Notes: a model not told the origin generated them from the letters alone. DNA of 64,000 bases from Hyperoplus lanceolatus (GCA_026929865.2 CM049402.1:26419001-26483000), one strand, 5' to 3'. Shown: positions 1-12,486, numbered from the stretch's first letter. Made by a program: numbers and translations.

Positions 1-612
1 AAGCCCTTTCCGCGCCCACGCCACAGATACAGTTGCATAGAGTATGCAAAAGCTCATTTAGACAAGCCAGATTCATATTGGAAGAAAATGCTTTGGACTG
101 AGGAGACAAAAATTAAGTTATTTGGTCTTTATAAAAAGCGCTTTGCATGGCGAAAGAAGACAACTGCATTCCAAGAAAAACACCTGCTACCTACTGTTAA
201 ATTTGGTCATGCTGTGGCCACTTCAGGGACTGGGGCCCTGGTTAAAGTCGATAGTTGGATGATTTCAACCCAGTTTCAACAGATTATTCAGGATAATGTT
301 CAAGCTTCAGTCACAAAGTTGAAGTTGCCCAGGGGTTGGATATTCCAACAAGACAATGACCCTTAACACAGTTCAAATTCCTGCAGAGGGAAAAGTACAA
401 TGTTTCAATGACTTGAATATCATCGAAAATCTATGGGATGATTTGAAGCGGGCTTTCCATGCTCGGTAGCCATCACATTTAACTGAACTGGATCGCTTTA
501 GTATGTAAGAATGTTCAAAATACCTCCATCCAGGATCCAGACACTCATCACAGGCTACCGAAGGCTTCTAGAGGCTTTTTGCAAAAGGCGGCTCAACTAA
601 GTACTGATGCCA
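1..612 (+). pseudogene. Tc1-like transposase pseudogene (C-terminal half)
   Basis: The frame through 88-366 reads as the middle of a Tc1-family DDE transposase: YWKKMLWTEETKIKLFG (the first catalytic Asp region, here E-E rather than the usual D-E before TK), then a degraded GTGALVKVD segment and WIFQQDNDP, which carries the second catalytic Asp. A stop follows at 364-366. Downstream pieces in shifted frames still match the family: ENLWDDLKRAFHAR near 430-470, LTELDRF near 481-500 and AKGGSTKY near 583-606. At least one stop and several frame changes separate them, so this is a dead copy of an enzyme that would cut and paste its own element. The methionine at 88 is not a real start, because the frame is open upstream. 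Confidence 0.85.
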
Positions 613-809
613 TTTTTCTTTTGGGGTGCCCAAATCTATGCACCAGTCAAATTTTGTTATGATGCAAAACAAAATGACACTGCTGAATTGCTTCTGTTTC
701 CCTAAGGTATGTCATATATGAAAAGGAATTTGCTTCTTTGAAATCCCAGCTAATGATGAACAAATCCCCACATTTAGAAGGGGGTCCCAAACTTTTTCAT
801 ATGACTGTA
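1..809 (+). mobile_element. Tc1/mariner-type transposon, 3' part (5' end outside window)
   Basis: A Tc1-like element enters from the left edge. Coding similarity to the transposase C-terminal half is followed by a 3' terminal repeat (GGGTCCCAAACTTTTTCATA at 782-801, ending ...TGACTG at 807) and a TA dinucleotide at 808-809. The left inverted repeat and the N-terminal half of the transposase lie outside the window. Assignment rests on the transposase motifs and the terminal repeat type typical of fish Tc1 elements. The copy is inactive. Confidence 0.8.
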
Positions 810-812
810 TAT

Positions 813-1507
813 AATACAGTTTTGAAAGGAAGAAAGGAAGTATTTGCAGTAGGAAAACACTCGTAGAGTGAAACAATAGACGCAGCTCGACAGATGCAGT
901 GAATGGAGTCGCCTCTTTGATATGTAGATATCGCTCAAGAATTTAAGTCGCCTCTTGGCAACTTCTTAAAAGTACTATAAGCACATTCAAAGTAATATTC
1001 AGACAACGTACCTTAAAATATATTTTTCGATTCAGAAATAGAGGTCAACACTTTTGTGTGTGTGTGTGTGTGTTGCAAGCCAATCACTGTTTGGCTACAC
1101 ACATAAGTGTATAGTATACGGTATAATAGCCTATGACCACTACTGCAGAAAGACTAGATCAAAGTCTAATCATATATTTGTATTCATTTGAAACACATTT
1201 CATAGAATGAATTTATTTAAAAAAATATACATTGGGTAAAATATCAAATGTCATCAAAGTGAGCACTGATTGAAATGCAGACAATTGTGCTGAACTAGGA
1301 ATCATGGCAAAGTCGTCCATTTGCAAATGTGCAACATCACTGTAATAGGAGGTGCAAAGAGCAACACAAACAAATGTAAAAAAACAAAACAACATCCAGA
1401 TCAAGAAAAATGTAATTATTAGTATTCAATACGGGAGTCACTTCAGTAGTAACTTCCTCGGTCTTTGAAGACACTGTCTGTCATCCGGTGAGTTAATTTT
1501 ACAGCAA
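813..1507. other. Unassigned non-coding stretch with a short TG repeat
   Basis: AT-rich sequence with a short (TG)n at 1055-1072. The 63-residue minus-strand frame at 1213-1404 has no recognisable motif. I see no gene, RNA or transposon end here. Confidence 0.5.
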
Positions 1508-2965
1508 CACATTGGCCCTTATTTATCAACCGTGCGTAGACCAGAAACATGGGTGTACGTACATTTCCACGCAAATCTCGGCATTTATCAATATGGACGT
1601 GAGCGTAGGACACGCTCAAATCCCACGCCAGCTCTCAGCTCGTGTACGCAAGTTTGTAAACAGCATGGACTCGCAGTGCAGGCTGTGCCGGGTAGCCGAT
1701 GACTTTGTTGGACAATTCTTAGAAGGTAATACAAATGCAGTGTTTGCTCAGACTGAAATAAATATATTAATCACTTAAAATTGTGCAGCTTATGGTGTGC
1801 AACTGAGTAGGAGAGCTGATTCAATAGTGCGCACACCGGCCACTTAGGAGCGCTGCATGGGACTGCGTAAGGGCAGTTATCTTCGACTTGGAGCAGCTGG
1901 GGGGACACAGAGGCACGAGGGCTGCATTCATTCAAAATGTTAGCCTAAGTATTAAATATGTAGTAGGCCTACACTGCTCTTTATGATAAAAAATACACGG
2001 CACAACATTCAACTTAACATTTTATTTATTTGACGCACTTTTTAGATGTTAGTTTCTCTTTTAATGTGTCATTGATCGCTTAAGCGAGCGATTTATTTCC
2101 ACCGTTAACCGGCACGTTTTTCCGATCTGCTAGTGGAGCAGCTCAGCAGGACAGTGGGCGCTCTCACAGCTGATCATTGCCGGGTCGGCTTGTGCAGCTG
2201 ACGGCCGGGCTGACCACTCGTGCCAAGCGCATGCTGTCATACAGTAAAATGCAAAATGTGTTATTTTTAGTTTTTAAACCCCTTTTGAGTAGTGCTATCT
2301 AAAAGGGCCAATACATTCTAATCATTAAAATCTCTGCATACGTGTATTTCTTTTATGGGGACCATTATCGGACAGTTGGTGCGTCTTTTTCTCCTCTACC
2401 ACTTATATTGTGCCCGCACGTTGGTTGCATTTCAGAACAGCAACACGCTTTTTTTAGTGGCGATTTTTGAGTCAGACCACTTTTTTTTCATCTATGTAAA
2501 GAAATGGCGACATATAATTGTATATGCTGTTTTATAGCATTTGAGCGCTAGAGATCGTTTGTTGTCAACATCAACGCTGTTGACCGCAGCAGTTATTTCC
2601 TTCCTAACTGCTGCCTTCTGTCGTTCTTTGATGCCGCTTGTAATGCTCCGAAATGAAACTCTTTTTTGTTCTTCTTTCGCTGTTATTTTGTCAAGTTCTA
2701 CTTCAGAGAAGTTCCTCTTCTGTGCCGTAATGCGCATATATATCCATGTCGTAAAACCTCTGGGCGAGGCCTGTAAACTGAGAAAATATAGGGGCGTGAT
2801 ACGATTGTTTTCAGCCGCCGCATTTATCAATAATGGCCTGGCGTACGCCGAGATTGGCGAGATACGACTGTTTGATAAATCCCACTCGATACCTGGCGTA
2901 GGGAGGTATTCGCGCCAGAATCTGCACCAGTGTCCACGCAAGTTTGATAAATGAGGGCCAATGTG
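1508..2965. mobile_element. PIF/Harbinger-like DNA transposon, internally degraded
   Basis: The ends are inverted: CACATTGGCCCTTATTTATC at 1508-1527 mirrors GATAAATGAGGGCCAATGTG at 2946-2965 with one mismatch. Further short blocks repeat inside both ends (TTTATCAATA, CACGC, GGCGTACG-type motifs). The interior keeps a minus-strand fragment resembling the Myb/SANT-like accessory protein of Harbinger elements, which is why I place it there. I could not identify a clean 3-bp target duplication, so the exact outer boundary may be off by a few bases. No transposase (DDE nuclease) remains, so this copy could only have moved in trans. Confidence 0.6.
2494..2737 (-). pseudogene. Myb/SANT-like DNA-binding protein fragment of Harbinger type
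   Basis: On the minus strand a frame starting at Met (2737) reads RNFSEVELDKITAKEEQKR, then SITSGIKERQKAAVRKEI, then AAVNSV. This pattern (N-F-(S/T)-x-x-E-(V/L)-x-x-(L/I), a conserved S-G-I turn, then a helix ending in a-V-N-(A/S)-V) matches the trihelix/Myb-like DNA-binding domain that accompanies PIF/Harbinger transposases. In intact elements that protein binds the terminal repeats and helps import the transposase. Only the domain core survives. The frame ends at 2492-2494 with no C-terminal part, and the longer open frame upstream (to 3061) leaves the element, so it is unlikely to be real coding sequence. Confidence 0.55.
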
Positions 2966-4716
2966 AGTGCTCAGTGACACTGAACTGTCATGACTGAAAT
3001 GGATGATTGGTTTTCCGTGTGTTTGTCTCTTGGGAGGGACCCTTTTCACATTTGGCTTCACAAAATAAGTGCATTATGTAAAATGACTGCCAAATGCAGT
3101 ATGGGTTCAGATACTCAGAATACTAAACAACTACAAAAAAAATATATTTTTGTGCTGTTTTTGAAAATGTGTTTCTGATAAACAGTAATATCTATAAATA
3201 TATGCACAACACTTCCACATATAATTAGTGGATAAACACATTTAAATGATTAATGTTTCAGATGTGTGAATTTATCTGCTTTTCTTTTTGAAATACATTT
3301 GCCTCTTTTTCACTCCATGCTCTTCCTCCTCCTCCGCTCCCTGATGGCGGTATCCTACATAAAAGCTGTGGCGCTTCCGCTCATTTCCAATATTTTTCCA
3401 TCGCTCGAAGCAGTCAATGATTGGGTTATTGGAGAAGTGTTTCAGGCCATAGAGATGTGCTGCAGAATAACATATTCAGGCTCTCTAGCAATTTCAGCTT
3501 CATCCACTATAGCGTATAGAGTGAAAAGCATAACAAATACTATCATGTATTTTCCATTTGAGGTCGCCATAGATAATAATATACTATGTATAACCTGCTT
3601 ACACACCAAGTAGATGTCTGATCACAAGCCTTACCATCTGAGAGGCATATGGCTTAAACAGTTTTTCTTTCTTTAACTAGCTATTTGCTAACTCGGCCTG
3701 TATGATGTTTGTTGTTAGCCAGACAGTGTATAGTGGATTTACCAGCACTTGTTTGCAGTAACAAGCTCCCTTTGGCTTGCCCTGATCCACCATCACTGTG
3801 TGATAAATCAGGGTCCTACATTGCTTTATCCCGGAGCTCGAACATTTCAGTCAATGAGTGGCTCATATAATTTGTTAAACGTTGAAGAACTGATTTATGT
3901 AGCCACTTAATACAATGAGAATACATTGTGAACACAACACTGAACAGTTGTTATGGTAAACTTATTCTTTAAGAAGTTTGTCTACCATTAGGATTAAAAT
4001 GACATTTCCTGGTTGATGCAGCACAGTGATGCGTAGTATGGGTGTTCTGTTGGCTGCTGAGATCTAACTACTATAAGAGCAGCCCCGCCGGACCACCAGC
4101 AGCCGGACAGATACACAGAACTCTAGTTCATGTTAAACCACGACTACTGCGAAAAAGCTAAAAAGAAAACATAGCAAAAGCCCCTGTAAGGCCATCTTGA
4201 GTTATTGAGGCCGATATGTCTTATAGGACAAACTCACAAGACAGGCTTTCAGGCCCAATGGGGCCCCACAGGATTGTCCCATTTACTGGCCCAGCATGTT
4301 TCTCTTTGGGCATCCTCCACTTAGAAGCCCCTAGCTCATGCTGTTCCCACAGGGTTTGCTCAGTAATTATTCTACTTGGCTGGTGTCACCTGAGACAAAT
4401 CACTGTGAAATATCACATCTGGCAGTTAATCTCACGGTCACAGACATCAAATACATTGAAACAGTGCAAATGACGTCACCCACAGATTTCTGAAGGGATG
4501 TTTGGAGCCTGGATTTGTTTGGCTACAGCTTGTTGCTGTAGTATTAGGCAAAATACGTGGGTAGGAACATTCGGCGTATCATTTTTTTTTTAACAATTTA
4601 TGTATCATTTCCCGAGGGAAGATACTAAATCAGGTTTATCTGGCATGCAGCAGGCAGTTGTGTGCTTGTGTCGAACCTCTCACCAAGGTTTCATTGTACA
4701 TACAAACAATAGATCA
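2966..4716. other. Unassigned non-coding stretch
   Basis: I find no transposon ends or RNA gene. A plus-strand frame of 115 codons (3266-3613) has no recognisable domain and no splice context I can defend. A smaller frame at 4216-4473 likewise looks like chance. Confidence 0.4.
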
Positions 4717-4754
4717 TTTTAATATCCCATCATGTCAGAGATGGGATATTAAAA
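4717..4754. repeat. Perfect 15-bp inverted repeat (hairpin)
   Basis: TTTTAATATCCCATC (4717-4731) is followed by an 8-base loop and its exact reverse complement (4740-4754). There is no neighbouring gene that it could terminate or regulate. It may be a remnant of a small palindromic element. Confidence 0.7.
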
Positions 4755-7700
4755 ACTAATACCAACTTAAAAAAACAGACACCTTTAGTGATCTAGAAAG
4801 TTTAAAATTGGGGTCTATTTTTCTTTTTTTGTCTTGTTCGGCAAAATGAAAGCAAAATTACACATAGATGACAACAAACAATTTACCTTCTCTCCGGCAG
4901 ATTATTTCCAGTTCAAGGCTGATGACTTTACAAAGTGGAATAAACCAACAGCTGTCCTTCTCATACCATAAGTCATCTCGATGCAGCGTAATAACTAGTT
5001 TGTCTGTACGAGATTTGATATACTGGCGTTTCGTACATATATCTTTTTTATGACTATTTCTCAAACCTGCTTTGCCATCACAAAGATGCACAGCAAAAAA
5101 ACACACAGACACACACACCGCAACCACAATTACACAACCACATACACACCGAGTGCTTTGTGGATGACGTGGCTCAATTTGAATTGATGATATCTAATTC
5201 AATGTTTTTAAGACAGGTGATTCAATCTTAAATATCCACATGTTGTCTGTGACAGAAAATTAAATGAGCAACTTCACATTTTCCGAACGCAGACTATAAA
5301 ACAAAATTTATTTCGTAAATTGTGCCGTTTGGATTCAGGTTTTGCCAACTGATGTAAATTTGAAATTAATTGAAACACAATCACGGCAGAAAGCCCAAAA
5401 CAGGAGATGGATGTGTCCGTCCAGCTTTTACAAGGCAGGAATAATCTCTTAGGAAATCATTCACTGAGGCCATAGGTACTGTGGTTCATTTTGCCCTGTT
5501 CTTGCTGGGACTATATTGCAAATGTTGCTGTATCCTTTTATTATCTATAACTATAACAACACAGTCTCCATCGGGATCAATATAGTTTAGCTTTATTATA
5601 TAATGATGACAAATTCAGCCAGCAAATTTACCTAAATTGTTTGTCTGAGTAGCCATTTTATGGATTGTGTTGGTATAGTAATCAAATGTGACAGAACTGG
5701 ATGAAGCTGCATGGATAAATGAGAATATCCAACAGCATTACATCACACGTATCAATGTAAAGCATTTTTTAAATAGTTATTTGAAATGGGTTATATTTCA
5801 AAATTGTCTCAGTAAAGATGTCTACCAGGGTATAACAATGGATTGAGAATGGGGGGGCGGGGGTCTGTGTGTTCATAATGTGGTGCAACATGGCAAAGGG
5901 ATTTAGGCCTACTGTAAAAGTGCATACTAAGATACATACATTAAATGTGATAAAAATGTCAAAGGTTTTCAGTAGTCCCATTCTATCTGTATGCTATAAG
6001 TCATCTATCTGAAAACATATGTATCTAGATATCTAATGTGGGCAGGAAGAATGCATTTTAATGTAGGTGTAAACAAGCAGCATATCTGGCAATTAAATAA
6101 GATATAGGCAGTGCTTAATGTGTGCCGGATCCTGCCTCAACCTATTGGATCCCTCCGATCCGTTACCGCATGTGTCACTAAGAACATACATGAATCGATA
6201 TGTGTCTTATATGTATTGATATATGATATATGTCTTTATTTCCTATTTTAGTTCACACATATTCTTAATTGCATATTTCAGATGCATTTAAAATAATATT
6301 TTGGTGGGGGAAGAAGGAAAGAAAGAGAGGAATTTTGTGCAAGTCATGTGAGCTTCTTAGAACAGTTAGCGGCTTAGCAATAACTTGCTGATGTCACCAG
6401 TCACAAGAAGTCATTGCAGGAGTGCAGGTATGACTTTCAAAGTAATGCTTTACCTTTCAAAATAAAGGTCCATTGAAAAACAAAACTACTTGGCTTTTCC
6501 CAACATATTCCTCTTACAAACTGTTGAACTATAGATTGGAATACTGGCCATCTGTGTCTGCATATCTGAATAATGTGAGTTTTTGCTACCCCCCCCAAAA
6601 AAAATAAACCCATTTTCTCTGTTTATTTTCTCATCTTCTGATGTTCATCTGCCATTATCCATCCGGCTAGGAAGCAGACCACACACACCTCACACATAGC
6701 AACACACAGGCAATTTCAAACCATTTTCATGACAGCTACTTTGAAAATGCATTGGCTGCCTCTTTGTTTTCCTGTGCTAAAAAGCGTGGAACAAAATATA
6801 TTTTTGTTCAGCTTTTCAGCTGTTTCCCCAGAGAGAGGGGGAGGATGTGAGATAAACATAATGAGAAAAACAGCAGAACAGCCTTAGCACATAATGTGTT
6901 AAGTGCCAAGGAAAAGACAGAAGCAAAGGTATAGAGGGAGGAAGAATGAGCTCAATCTGGACTTATCACTTTTCATTTAGAATTTACATTATCTGAAAAA
7001 AAACTCAGAGGACTCGAAATAAATATGTCTAACAGTAACACCAGAAAAAAAAATGAAATGTCACTTCCCTTGATACATACACATAACCCATTACACTATG
7101 ACTCCTTATGTTATTTCATGTCATCATCATGTCCAGTATATGGATCTATTATTTTCAGTGAATTCCCTATTTAGGGAAACACAATTTGAATCCCAAGGTG
7201 AACTCTACCAATAAAATTGGCAATATAAGTCACCTGCTGGACATAGCTGTGATAGGTACTTATGCCTTGACTGTTTTTTGCTTGTGGCGGAGAGTGGATA
7301 GAGGGCCAACCTCTTGTCCCAGTTCATCACTGGCTTGAACTGAGATGTGTGAGATGCGGCAGAAGTCAAGTCCATCATATAGTATGTTTTGTCCCAAAAA
7401 ACAAAGCAATGAAAGCCAGACATTATGTGTTTCACATTATTATTTACTCAGTCCATTAGAATGCAGCACAGTTCCGAGCAGTCTGTTGGTAAGCGTTTGT
7501 AGACAACAGCCAGTCTGGTCTAATGAGAGTCTAGCTTCAGTAAAGAAAAGCTAATCTCACAAGCCAAGCGTGTAGGAGTCCTTTTAAAGAGTCACATTGG
7601 CCGTCTATTAATTGTCGAACTGCAGACGCTGTCTCTGTCTGCCTCGACCCAAAGTTCACCTCTCTGTCCATCCCTCATCTCGTCTCTTTTAATCCCAACT

Positions 7701-9423
7701 TCTCTCATTAGGCTGAGGAGAGGCAGCATGGAGTTGCTTAGGTTGAGAGTAGGCGGCAGCACTCGGAGCGAAAATGAAAAAAAAAGAATGTTAGGACTCC
7801 ACTATCCTTTCCAACAGTGCGATTAAGAGGATGGAGCATCACTCATCACGTCTCCCATTGACGGCAGCTCTTTCACCTTTCCATTACTGCATCAGCTCTG
7901 TCATGAGGCAAGGAGAGGAAATGGAGACATCTTTGCCAAGCCGCTGAGCAAATATTGACTTCAATCCGCACTGCCAAGTGAGCCATCCTAATTAGATTAA
8001 AGCAGATTCAATTAAATGCTGTGTGTTAATGTGTTTCTCCCTGGTACTGTTCAAAAAGTTATCTGACAGAAATTGAATGTGCTGAGGTTATGACAATGCT
8101 GTCGTCTCCATGGGAAAACAGAAGTGGTTCAGCATCCTGCCCGCATTGAAATTTCTCTTTTCTCTCATTACACTTTGCTTCTCCCTTACACTCTTGTGGT
8201 AATGTCATCCGTCTTTTCACGGTCAGCATGCATTCTTTACTTTCAGCTCCCCTTCAAAGTGTTTCAAACTCAATGAGCCATTCAATTCATCAATGTGTTT
8301 CGAGGGAATGTTCCCTTACAAATTTTATGGAAATTTCATTTTGTCTGCGTTTCTGGAGGAAAATTAGATGTGCATATGCTTAAAAGTTAGCCGCTATGAT
8401 TGGGTAAGTGCCAGGCACATCTCATGTACCACTGTTCTGTATGTAGATTTTAATTTTACAAGGACAGATACAGCCACAATGACGGATTACAGGCAACTAC
8501 AGGAAACTACGTTGAGCATTCAGGGAGGTGGAACATCTGCCCCCGCAGCAAACATGCAGCTTTCATTTCATTTGTAAATGTTATGTTAGAAGCAAGATCA
8601 TAGTGAAGGATTGCTTGAACATGGCCTAGACTTTACAGTCTCAGGTCGTTTAGAAAGCAGTTTAGTAAGAGATGAAAAGACAGATCAAAAGTCACACAAT
8701 ATTCAGCTCTACAGCAACATGGTAGAAGCTAATAATAATTTATTTATTTAACTATTTATTAATATCTAACTTATTTATTTAACTAAAAATAAGCAACAAG
8801 GAATGACTAACTCAATACTTGTGACAAGTTTCCAAAGCTAATCAACCTGGTTATCTGCCAGCAATGTGTTTTGGTAGTGTTTAAGTGCCATGGAACTGAA
8901 GTGTATCATAGACATATCTGTAGGTTAATCATTCTCTTCTCTCTTGATAGATTAGGGTTGTGGGTCTGTGTGTGTGTGTGTGTGTGCAGTGTTTGACACT
9001 GAGGAACTGTGACTGATGAGGTAATTATGATGCAGGTGATCAGTATAAAACATATCAACTAAGCCAACAGATGGCAAGACGACACACAAACAAGCATGCA
9101 CGCACACACAAATACATGTGTGCGTTATCTCTAGCTCAAATTCCCTTCAATAATGCATTCTACTCAAGCACACTTTCAATGAGATTAAACAGAGCAAATT
9201 AAACATAGTGTATCCTTACAAATAACTAACCTCAAATAAATCGTTAATTTAGCCCAAATGTTAATTAATTTAATTACGGTGGGGATTTTTTATGAGTGTG
9301 CTTTAAAAAGTGCTTTATTTTTCAAGGCAATGGGAAACAACCAATTGGGGTTTGATGTTGGAAGGACATGTAAATTCCTATCGGTATATGCTGTATCTTC
9401 ATGCAAAATACATTCAAAATGAT
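4755..9423. other. Mostly unique non-coding sequence
   Basis: No transposon pair or gene was recognised. Minor items: a CA-rich patch near 5100-5120, a relic around 6113-6175 that reads like one end of a hAT-type element (starting CAGTGCTTAATGTG), and a (TG)n at 8966-8986. The block at 7560-8130 is less AT-skewed and carries homeodomain-type TAAT motifs; it is listed separately. Confidence 0.45.
7560..8130. promoter_or_regulatory. Candidate conserved non-coding element (enhancer-like)
   Basis: This stretch lacks repeats and frames. It contains clustered homeodomain-type cores, for example CCTAATTAGATTAAAG at 7987-8002, ATTCAATTAAATG shortly after, and TTTTAATCCC near 7688. It sits in a gene-free region, the usual setting of developmental enhancers in fish. 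This is inference from composition only; conservation cannot be measured here. Confidence 0.25.
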
Positions 9424-9430
9424 CAAAAAG

Positions 9431-9628
9431 GGGGGCACTCGTGGTGTAGTGGTTAGAGCGTCCCCTCATAGAGACTCAGCCCTCAGAAGCAGCAGACCAC
9501 AGGTTTGAATCTGGCCCGTGTTCATTCTCTGTCTGTCATTTACCGTCTGTGCCCCATTTCATCTCTGTCTCTCCAAACTGTCAAGTAAGGCATAAGAAAT
9601 GCCCCAAAAAAAAAATTCAAAAAACAGG
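9431..9628 (+). mobile_element. tRNA-derived SINE
   Basis: The head resembles a tRNA gene with an internal RNA polymerase III promoter: A box TGGTGTAGTGG (9442-9452) and B box GGTTTGAATCT (9502-9512), 50 bases apart. Then comes a C/T-rich body (CTGTCTGTCATTTACC..., ATCTCTGTCTCTCC), a ...GGCATAAGAAATGCCCC tail and an A-rich end (9606-9615). CAAAAAG occurs on both sides (9424-9430, 9629-9635) and is a plausible, though A-rich, target duplication. SINEs of this layout are common in percomorph fish. It codes for nothing and would have moved using LINE machinery. Confidence 0.8.
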
Positions 9629-9973
9629 CAAAAAGATCAACTCAAAGCTCCAATCCGTAAGTGTGTCTCGAAGTTGGCATGAAAAGGAACACTTAAACCA
9701 AGTTGTCTGAATGCATACACTTGTGGTTTTTGACAGTTGACATTCAGTACTCTGCTTTTGCACAGCCCCTCTGATAAAACAGTCTAGCCAATAAAGAGGC
9801 CGAGTTGAAATGGGAGAATGACGAGGCGTGCAGTGCTGCTGCGTCTCCTGCATTCTGACCGAGGGCCTTGCTCCTCTTTCACATCTAATGCTGCTGCAAT
9901 CCATCACAGCCTCCATCTGTTCACTGTCACCCTGCCAACCATCCATCCATCAGTCAGGACCCATGCCACACAT

Positions 9974-9975
<2 letters not shown>

Positions 9976-10007
<32 letters not shown>
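9976..10007. repeat. (AC)n microsatellite
   Basis: An uninterrupted AC dinucleotide run. The overlapping open frames at 9818-10186 are artefacts of this run. Confidence 0.95.
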
Positions 10008-10009
<2 letters not shown>

Positions 10010-10232
10010 TCCCAAGTAGTCAGCCACTGGCATCGCTCAGTACAATCAGTACACTATCACCACTTTCTCTGGACCCTCCCTTCCTTCACCTATAGGAAAA
10101 ACACTGTTCCTCAAGTCTTTTATGTATATAGTATTGTAATACTATCTGCAATTATTGATGGCATTTGTGATTGGTTAACAGTATAAATATATGTTTTTTA
10201 GGTTATTGTTCAACACCTAAAATCCCTGAAAT

Positions 10233-10350
10233 TAAACCTGTGGTTGAATGTAAATAAGCACATTTACTCACATACTGTCCATTTAGAATAAATATGATAC
10301 ATATTTTACTTTTCTTTTCCACATTAGCCACTTTTTACTTTTACTTCTTT
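10233..10350. mobile_element. Degraded hAT-type MITE relic (TTTACT-rich end)
   Basis: The stretch GAATGTAAATAAGCACATTTA ... TTACTTTTACTTC resembles the AAGTA/TTTACT-rich subterminal region of the elements at 55284-56893 and 39107-39482. The ends and a target duplication are no longer visible. Confidence 0.4.
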
Positions 10351-10851
10351 CTTAAATAGGCTGATTAGCACCTTTGATGAAGTTGAAGGCTCCGAAAACT
10401 GAGTTGTAATTAGACTTTTTTAAATAACTCTTTCCAAAAACATATACCTTTGTGGATGTATCCTTCACCTTTATTTTAACATGCTGATATATTGAGGTAG
10501 AAACCTAAATTACAAAAAAAAACAGAGTGATAAAAACAGACACATACTGTATTTCACAAACACTAAGAGACAATAATAATTATGGATAAAAGGCAATACA
10601 AAGTGAAGTGGTTATAATACATCAATTAGAACAAGAACAGCTGGCAGTGAAATAAGATGAATTAAATATTCGAATTGCCCTAAGGATAGAAATGACGTGT
10701 GCTCTGGATTGTTCTGCAGTTGTTTTCAAGTTCCAGGTGAATAATTAAAAAAATATATTTTAATTTAGTAAACAAACTGCATGCTCATGCTACGTAATAC
10801 AATCATTGGCGCAATTTTGATAAATGCACATTTTAAATGACATGGGTCACA

Positions 10852-10852
<1 letters not shown>

Positions 10853-10891
<39 letters not shown>

Positions 10892-10924
10892 GAGAGGCAC
10901 ACACACACACACACACACACACAC
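10853..10924. repeat. Interrupted (CA)n microsatellite
   Basis: Two CA runs (10853-10882 and 10899-10924) are separated by an AGACAAACAGAGAGG-type interruption. The 80-residue minus-strand frame here is a repeat artefact. Confidence 0.95.
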
Positions 10925-11329
10925 AACCTATGCCTAACCAACAACCGGAATAACACTGTCACTTTGATATACAATACATTGTGTAAGTCCTGACTAGGGA
11001 TGTTCATTTTTATTTCCTAACCAATATTCATCGCTCATTAACCGATCACTCACTTTAAAACGACAATACTAAATGCAGCCTATCTACTGTACTGTATAGT
11101 GAAATACAGGAGGTGCTCTAGTATGGCACTGCCTTGCCTCAATGAGCCTTGGCACAGCATGTCGACATAACCTCTCATAACCTACATTTAGACCATGTTA
11201 AAGGTTAAAATTCAGTTTAATAATAATGGGACGAAAAAGAGGAAATATCCAGATGCAGACTTAATTTTTCTGTGAAGGCTTGCTTGCGTTGCTGCTGTTC
11301 AATATGAAAAGGACAACACTTTCAGTTAT

Positions 11330-11430
11330 ACCTTCGTACATCTCCTGAATCTGAATCCTGTGTGTACTGAAAAGACAAATTTCATTGTGCTGTAACGGTG
11401 CATATGACAATAAAAATGAATCTGAATCAT
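11330..11430 (+). mobile_element. LINE 3' end fragment
   Basis: Contains CAAATTTCATTGTGC followed by TATGACAATAAAAATGAATC. This is the layout of fish LINE 3' ends in which '...CGTTGCAC...TGACAATAAAG' precedes short ATTCTGATTC-type tandem units. A better-preserved minus-strand example lies at 37806-38670. Only the tail is present. Confidence 0.45.
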
Positions 11431-12444
11431 GTTCAAATAAGTGAAAGAACAAAATAACTTTGTTTTTAATTGGGTTTTATTGTTTGTATCAAAGCAATTG
11501 CACATATTGCCACTGGGACATGTATTTGTTCGACACCACCACATTTAGATAACACAATGAGCCTTTGCTTGAACATGGAAGTTTATTTATACGTTTTTGA
11601 GGTTGTAGTGTGAAACAATTTCTCCAGTCCAAATTCCACTTAATTCATTAATGAGTTAATAGCTTTTTTTTTACGGAGCTTTAAATCACATCTTGTGATG
11701 TTCATCAGTGGGTGGACAATGACAATGTGTGGCATGATGAGTATGAATACATTAAAATGTATTGACTCTTGCATAGAGACATGAGAAAAACGTCTCCTGA
11801 TTTCCAGATATGCGTGGTCCGTGGGTCATAAAACCAGCCCTGCTAAGACTCAAGGAGGACACTAAGGGAACCTTAACTAACAACTGGCCAATTTACGACA
11901 GTTTGTGCATGACACAGGCCTTGCACAAACAGATAAAGGCCAAAACCCCCTCAGCTCAGGAGGATCTCTGGACTTCATCAAGCACCCGTACTGGGAACAA
12001 ATTACAAAGGACATGGGTTTACAATGCAAATGGAAAAATACATTATTTGTATCCTATGTGATTATAAAGATATACACTGATTAATATTGAGTTCAGATAG
12101 TCTAGGTGTACTTTGTTCAGAGAAGGAATTTATCATAACTTGTAATGAGAGTAACATTACGGCCATGGCTCACACTCCAGGGGGGCTGTTATTCCACAGA
12201 TCAGCTTTGATTGCCCTCTTGTGTTAGACCTTTTGTCTGTGTGAGCCTGCAAAGACTTCAAATTATTTCCAATCGCACAGACCGTAATGAAGTCTGACGT
12301 CCAGCCAACTTTCAGACCAAGAATCTTCTGAAGAGCAACTTCTTACGTGACAACAGTTAGAAACGACATAACTTTTGACAAGTACACCCAGCAAAGTAGC
12401 GATGTGTGAAGATGGTATTAGTCTGCTGCCTGCTGAGAGAGAGT

Positions 12445-12486
<42 letters not shown>

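Noticed and set aside
2738..3061. N-terminal half of the 189-codon minus frame as part of the Myb-like protein
   Set aside because: It runs across the transposon boundary and lacks family similarity; only the part after Met at 2737 resembles the domain.
3266..3613. 115-codon plus-strand frame as a gene
   Set aside because: No domain, no homology I recognise and no splice or promoter context. Length is within chance expectation for this much AT-rich sequence.
6113..6175. A hAT element starting CAGTGCTTAATGTG
   Set aside because: Only one end-like stretch is visible, with no partner end and no 8-bp duplication. Mentioned in the gap entry only.
9431..9628. A functional tRNA gene
   Set aside because: A and B boxes are present, but the sequence does not fold as a complete tRNA and continues into a SINE body with an A-rich tail.
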